The notes under the pieces are model-generated. The model was not told the DNA's origin. It did not search any database and worked only from the letters and a program-made list of their open reading frames with translations. A program made the position numbers and the translations under genes. From the NCBI GenBank assembly GCA_009783605.1, contig WRDE01000063.1:1-8978 (forward strand): a stretch of 8,978 nt of DNA, in the 5' to 3' direction. The first letter of the stretch is position 1. Each line of letters begins with the position of its first letter. Of the stretch, positions 6,006 through 8,978 are shown in pieces. This stretch comes from Oscillospiraceae bacterium (lineage in GTDB: Bacteria > Bacillota > Clostridia > Oscillospirales > Acutalibacteraceae).

Positions 6006-6632
6006 TCATACATCATTATACATTACAATTAGCGTTCCGCCCTCCACCGACACACAGCTCTCCGCCCCGATAAACTCATTGCTCACCCCTACCGGGCAGG
6101 TGTTGGTCAGTTCCGCCCGGTCTAACGGATATTTTAGGCCGGTTTCGGATACGCCGGTGGATTTGTCCGAATGGGAAAAAACTGAAATGGTTCCGCTTGC
6201 GCCGGCGTTAAAATGGATGCTGGCATCGGTGATGGCGGTGATGACGGTTTTTTCATCAAACAGATACCCCCGCATCCCCTGCCGCGACAGCTCCGCCAGC
6301 AGCTGGATGTTGGCCAGCGTATGGTCCAGCCGGCCGCCGGCGCAGCCGTAGAGATGGAACACACGGTATCCCCTGCCGATCCCTTCCCGGAGAGCGGCGG
6401 CGGTATCGGTCTCATCCTTTTCGCTTTGAAGCGTCAGCACACAAGGATGCTCCGGCACGCTTCCCAGTGAATCAAAATCCCCGACTACCAGATCGGCGGC
6501 CAGCCCGTTCCGGATAAGATGCGCCAGTCCCCCGTCGGCGGCGATCACAAAATCGGCCGGCCCCGGAATAAAATCCAGCCGGCCGCACGGGCCCGCGCCG
6601 GCTATATAACAGATTCTTTTGTCCATAACCAT
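6006..6632 (-). CDS. thiN: Thiamine pyrophosphokinase
   Basis: This 208-residue protein has the normal length of the family. It transfers pyrophosphate from ATP to thiamine, giving thiamine diphosphate and AMP, in the cytoplasm. All key blocks are present: AADGGLAHL (31-39), DLVVGDFDSLG (47-57), EKDETDTAAAL (71-81), the block GCAGGRLDHTLANIQLL (96-112) and, in the C-terminal thiamine-binding domain, GVSNEFIG (182-189) and SVEGGTLIV (195-203). The acidic residues of DFDS and DETD are the expected Mg-ATP ligands. AAGGAG at 6643-6638 lies 5 nt before the chosen ATG; a second in-frame ATG (6626) is 11 nt away and possible. In many Firmicutes thiN follows rsgA and rpe; here it stands alone, convergent with rpsI, with its own promoter. 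It salvages thiamine and is not a de novo synthesis gene. Confidence 0.96.
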   Translation of the reverse strand: MVMDKRICYIAGAGPCGRLDFIPGPADFVIAADGGLAHLIRNGLAADLVVGDFDSLGSVPEHPCVLTLQSEKDETDTAAALREGIGRGYRVFHLYGCAGGRLDHTLANIQLLAELSRQGMRGYLFDEKTVITAITDASIHFNAGASGTISVFSHSDKSTGVSETGLKYPLDRAELTNTCPVGVSNEFIGAESCVSVEGGTLIVMYNDV

Positions 6633-6664
6633 ACATTCTCCTTCGCCGCTGTCCTTTATTATCC

Positions 6665-6692
6665 ATTATAATAATTACAACGGCGGTGTCAA
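6665..6692 (-). promoter_or_regulatory. Sigma-A type promoter of thiN
   Basis: On the minus strand TTGACA (6692-6687), a 16-bp spacer and TATAAT (6670-6665) are perfect consensus boxes. The start should be near 6658, leaving a leader of about 26 nt, too short for a TPP riboswitch, so constitutive expression is likely. Confidence 0.85.
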
Positions 6693-6808
6693 GCCGTAAA
6701 TTTGCATCATACCGCGGGTTGTTGTTGAAAAATATAATAAATCTGTGAAAAGCCCTTAAAAAATAATGCATTTCCAGCTAAATATAACGGGAAAATATGG
6801 AATTTCCC

Positions 6809-6837
6809 TTGACAATTACCGGCGAAAAGACTATACT
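6809..6837 (+). promoter_or_regulatory. Sigma-A type promoter of the long secreted protein gene
   Basis: TTGACA (6809-6814), 17-bp spacer and TATACT (6832-6837). Transcription should start near 6844, about 70 nt before the ATG. It is divergent from the thiN promoter; the 116 bp between the two -35 boxes are AT-rich and show no further clear site. Confidence 0.85.
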
Positions 6838-6850
6838 GGATCGGTAGAGG

Positions 6851-6877
6851 CTGTTTTAAGAATTCTTCAAAAAACAG
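6851..6877 (+). other. Stem-loop near the 5' end of the secreted-protein mRNA
   Basis: CTGTTTT (6851-6857) pairs with AAAACAG (6871-6877), and the loop contains the palindrome AAGAATTCTT. If transcription starts near 6844 the hairpin begins within about 7 nt of the mRNA 5' end, a position where stem-loops often protect against decay. Confidence 0.5.
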
Positions 6878-6913
6878 TATTTATGACAATTTTCATTTCA
6901 AAAAGGAGAAAGG

Positions 6914-8978
6914 ATGGCAAATCACATGAGTAAAAGGTTACTTTCAACCCTCTTGGCGCTGCTGATCATCGCCGGTTCGCTGACGACATTCTTTGTTTTC
7001 AACGCCAGCGCAGAAGATGAACTGACCGTTTCGCTTGTCTGGACTAACGCGAAAGCTGAATCCGGCGACGGCAAACCGGAGGGTCCCACACCGGAAGGAT
7101 ACCTGTGCTTCTATGGTGGCGGTAATGGCTTTAATTTCAAGATCGACGGCATTACCGGCAACCACGATGTACAGGTAATTCTTGAGTACAGTGTAGGAAA
7201 AAATTTCTGGTGGGTCCAAAAATACTACACAGATCTGGTAGATCCCGGCGAAATGTCTAACAATGAAGCAAAAGACGCGGCAAAAGACGCGGGCAAATTT
7301 ATTGACAAATTTATGGATTGGGGTCCGCAATGGGCGCCGTTCCGCGACAGCGCCAACCAGACCGATTGGAAAACCGGCAGCGTAACATTTAAAAACGCTT
7401 ATCTCGGCGGCTGGCGTCCGGATGGCTGGGACATTGAATTTGGTCTTGGCGAACATAACGGCAATGCCAGCGAAATGGGACTGACCGTTCGGGGCATCAA
7501 GGTTGTCGTCGACGGAAAAACCGCCACCTGGGGAACCGTTGAGGGCACTGTTGACGCGTATGACTGGGATTTCCGTCCCAACGCGGGTGTCATGATGTAT
7601 GACGGATCCATGGTTCTGTCCGGCGACTGGTCGAACTTCGCCGGCGTCGCGGACGCATTGGGTATGCCTGCCGGCGCGCAGAGACATGCTGCCAAAATCA
7701 CCATCGAATACGCCACCACAGCGGATCCCCGCGGCGAAGGCGGTCTGTGGGAACTCTGGCATCCCGATGGCAATCAGGAATTATTACCGGATGATTATGA
7801 AAAAGACGGCGTCTGGCGCCAATATGTCTTTGAAGACGATAATTATCCCTTCCGGGAACGCAACGACGGCGATTTTGGTCTTTGGGGTCTGGGCGCAAAA
7901 GATCGTTTTGTCCGCGGCATCCGTGTCGAGGCCAACGGCGCGGCAGCCCAGTGGGGTGTGCTGCTGCTGGATCCGGTACCGGTAGTTGATCCGTGGCAGA
8001 ACGCAGCGATCGATATCACCGTTTATGACGGTCAAATCGGCAATTATGAAGGTGTCAACGCTATCAATGCGGTTGATCCTGGCGTTCCCAATGGCGCGTC
8101 GCTCTTTGACGCTTTCAAATTTACCGAGAATATGAATATTCCGGTTGGAACCGTAATTCCCAGCGTTAAGATCGAATGGCAGTATAAATTAGATACGCTG
8201 CCGGATTCCTTTGGCGTGGCGTATCTGAAGAATCCTAATGGATCGGGAGAAACCGACCTTTTCGTAAGATCGCCCGCTGATTGGATGAATCTGGATTCGA
8301 CCACCTGGACACTGGGCACAGTGGTTGAATTTACCGATTTTATTGTCGGATCCGGCAGCAAGGATTTCCAGTATGTCGGCGACAAATTCTTCTTCCACAT
8401 CAGCTATGTCAAGGTCACTGTCACTGACGACGGCGGCAATGCCTTTACCGCGGTATGGGGCGTGTTCCAAGGCGAACAGCCGACCACCCCGACCTCCGAG
8501 CCGACCACACCGACCCAACCGACCACCGACGAAACCGAGCCGACTACGGATGAAACCGAACCGACCACGGACGAGACCGAACCGACCACGGATGAGACCC
8601 AGCCGACCACGGATGAGACTGAGCCGACCACGGACGAGACTGAGCCGACTACGGACGAGACTGAACCGACTACGGACGAGACTGAGCCGACTACGGACGA
8701 GACTGAGCCGACTACGGATGAGACCGAGCCGACTACCGACGAGACCCAGCCGACTACGGATGAAACCCAGCCGACCGTCGCGCCGACCCAGGCTCCGCTC
8801 ACCGAAAAGGATCTGAAGGATCTGGCCGCCACGCAGGTCGTCACCGCCGGCAAAGCCACCGCCGCGGTCCAGGCCTATGAGGACGCGCTGGATGAAGTGA
8901 ATTACATTCTGTCGCTGCTGGCCGCCAATGAGTTTGTCTCTCAAGAGAGACTTGATACTGTTTATGCCGCTTTGGAAG
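6914..8978 (+). CDS. Secreted modular protein with three repeated beta-rich modules and PTTDET linker, 3' end outside window
   Basis: The frame is open from the ATG, behind AAGGAG (6903-6908), to the last base: 688 residues and no stop. Residues 1-33 are a signal peptide (KR, hydrophobic core LLSTLLALLIIAG, cleavage after ASA). Three modules follow, at about 35-215, 222-350 and 365-516. Each ends in a related strand pair: GIKVVVDGKTATWG, GIRVEANGAAAQWG and VKVTVTDDGGNAFTAVWG. They are rich in Trp, Tyr, Asp and Gly, as in carbohydrate-binding or other surface beta-sandwich modules, but I recognise no family. Residues about 520-630 are a Thr/Pro/acidic linker with twelve PTTDET(E/Q) heptads. 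After it comes a helical segment (ATQVVTAGKATAAVQAYEDA and onward) that recalls FIVAR-like helical repeats. No catalytic motif is visible. It probably acts at the cell surface, for example in binding glycans or scaffolding; an anchor, if any, lies downstream. Confidence 0.9.
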   Translation, partial: MANHMSKRLLSTLLALLIIAGSLTTFFVFNASAEDELTVSLVWTNAKAESGDGKPEGPTPEGYLCFYGGGNGFNFKIDGITGNHDVQVILEYSVGKNFWWVQKYYTDLVDPGEMSNNEAKDAAKDAGKFIDKFMDWGPQWAPFRDSANQTDWKTGSVTFKNAYLGGWRPDGWDIEFGLGEHNGNASEMGLTVRGIKVVVDGKTATWGTVEGTVDAYDWDFRPNAGVMMYDGSMVLSGDWSNFAGVADALGMPAGAQRHAAKITIEYATTADPRGEGGLWELWHPDGNQELLPDDYEKDGVWRQYVFEDDNYPFRERNDGDFGLWGLGAKDRFVRGIRVEANGAAAQWGVLLLDPVPVVDPWQNAAIDITVYDGQIGNYEGVNAINAVDPGVPNGASLFDAFKFTENMNIPVGTVIPSVKIEWQYKLDTLPDSFGVAYLKNPNGSGETDLFVRSPADWMNLDSTTWTLGTVVEFTDFIVGSGSKDFQYVGDKFFFHISYVKVTVTDDGGNAFTAVWGVFQGEQPTTPTSEPTTPTQPTTDETEPTTDETEPTTDETEPTTDETQPTTDETEPTTDETEPTTDETEPTTDETEPTTDETEPTTDETEPTTDETQPTTDETQPTVAPTQAPLTEKDLKDLAATQVVTAGKATAAVQAYEDALDEVNYILSLLAANEFVSQERLDTVYAALE
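8519..8770 (+). repeat. Twelve in-frame 21-bp tandem repeats encoding PTTDET(E/Q)
   Basis: Twelve head-to-tail 21-bp units, each starting with CCGAC and encoding Pro-Thr-Thr-Asp-Glu-Thr-Glu or Gln. Gln replaces the last Glu in units 4, 11 and 12. Units 8 and 9 are identical at the DNA level and unit 7 differs from them by one base, while outer units differ by several silent changes, suggesting recent expansion in the centre. It is a flexible extracellular linker, and its number of units may vary between strains. Confidence 0.95.

Noticed and set aside
6633..6664. TPP riboswitch upstream of thiN
   Set aside because: The predicted leader is about 26 nt and lacks the conserved thi-box; thiN genes are often not riboswitch-controlled.
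6733..6738. Additional TATAAT -10 box in the divergent region
   Set aside because: No acceptable -35 hexamer at 16-18 bp upstream; AT-rich sequence gives such matches by chance.
8519..8770. CRISPR array
   Set aside because: The 21-bp repeats are contiguous without spacers and encode an in-frame protein linker.
8189..8944. Long minus-strand open frame rich in Arg, Ser and Leu repeats (251 residues)
   Set aside because: It is the antisense of the PTTDET repeat region. The repeat makes any frame open, and there is no ribosome binding site or recognisable domain.

Overview
The window looks like a chromosomal segment of a moderately GC-rich Gram-positive anaerobe of the Clostridia, most plausibly Oscillospiraceae/Ruminococcaceae. 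This is inferred from AAGGAGG-type ribosome binding sites, consensus housekeeping (sigma-A type) promoters, a canonical rplM-rpsI operon, and secreted or membrane proteins with Thr/Pro/Asp/Glu-rich linkers (PTTDETE repeats). No database search was possible, so the taxonomy is tentative. There is no sign of phage, plasmid or CRISPR.

Layout, left to right. (1) 1-1790: the 3' part of a transglutaminase-like protein gene with its Cys-His-Asp triad visible, then a small gene with the His/Asp pattern of a zinc-dependent phospholipase C-like fold. Two bases after that gene lies a 92-nt element (1793-1884) that can fold into an almost gap-free four-way (cloverleaf) structure of 40 Watson-Crick pairs. 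(2) 2016-4842: an ECF-type sigma factor followed by a large single-pass membrane protein with anti-sigma-like topology, carrying two copies of an Ig-like domain and a Thr-rich linker outside the cell. A 14-bp tandem duplication at the end of the sigma gene has removed what would have been an ATGA stop/start overlap between the two. (3) 4843-6004: two inverted repeats, a strong promoter inside one of them, the ribosomal protein operon rplM-rpsI, and a terminator that serves both strands. (4) 6006-6632, minus strand: thiN (thiamine pyrophosphokinase), convergent with rpsI, with its own perfect-consensus promoter. (5) 6633-6913: a divergent promoter region. (6) 6914 to the window end, plus strand: a long, incomplete gene for an exported protein with three related beta-rich modules, twelve PTTDET(E/Q) heptads and the beginning of a helical region.

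How the parts work together: rplM-rpsI and thiN are housekeeping. The sigma/membrane-protein pair is a likely cell-surface signalling unit. The long secreted protein shares the Thr-rich linker style and is probably displayed on the surface or released. The best candidates for something undescribed are the cloverleaf element at 1793-1884, the sigma/Ig-domain membrane protein pair, and the modular secreted protein.
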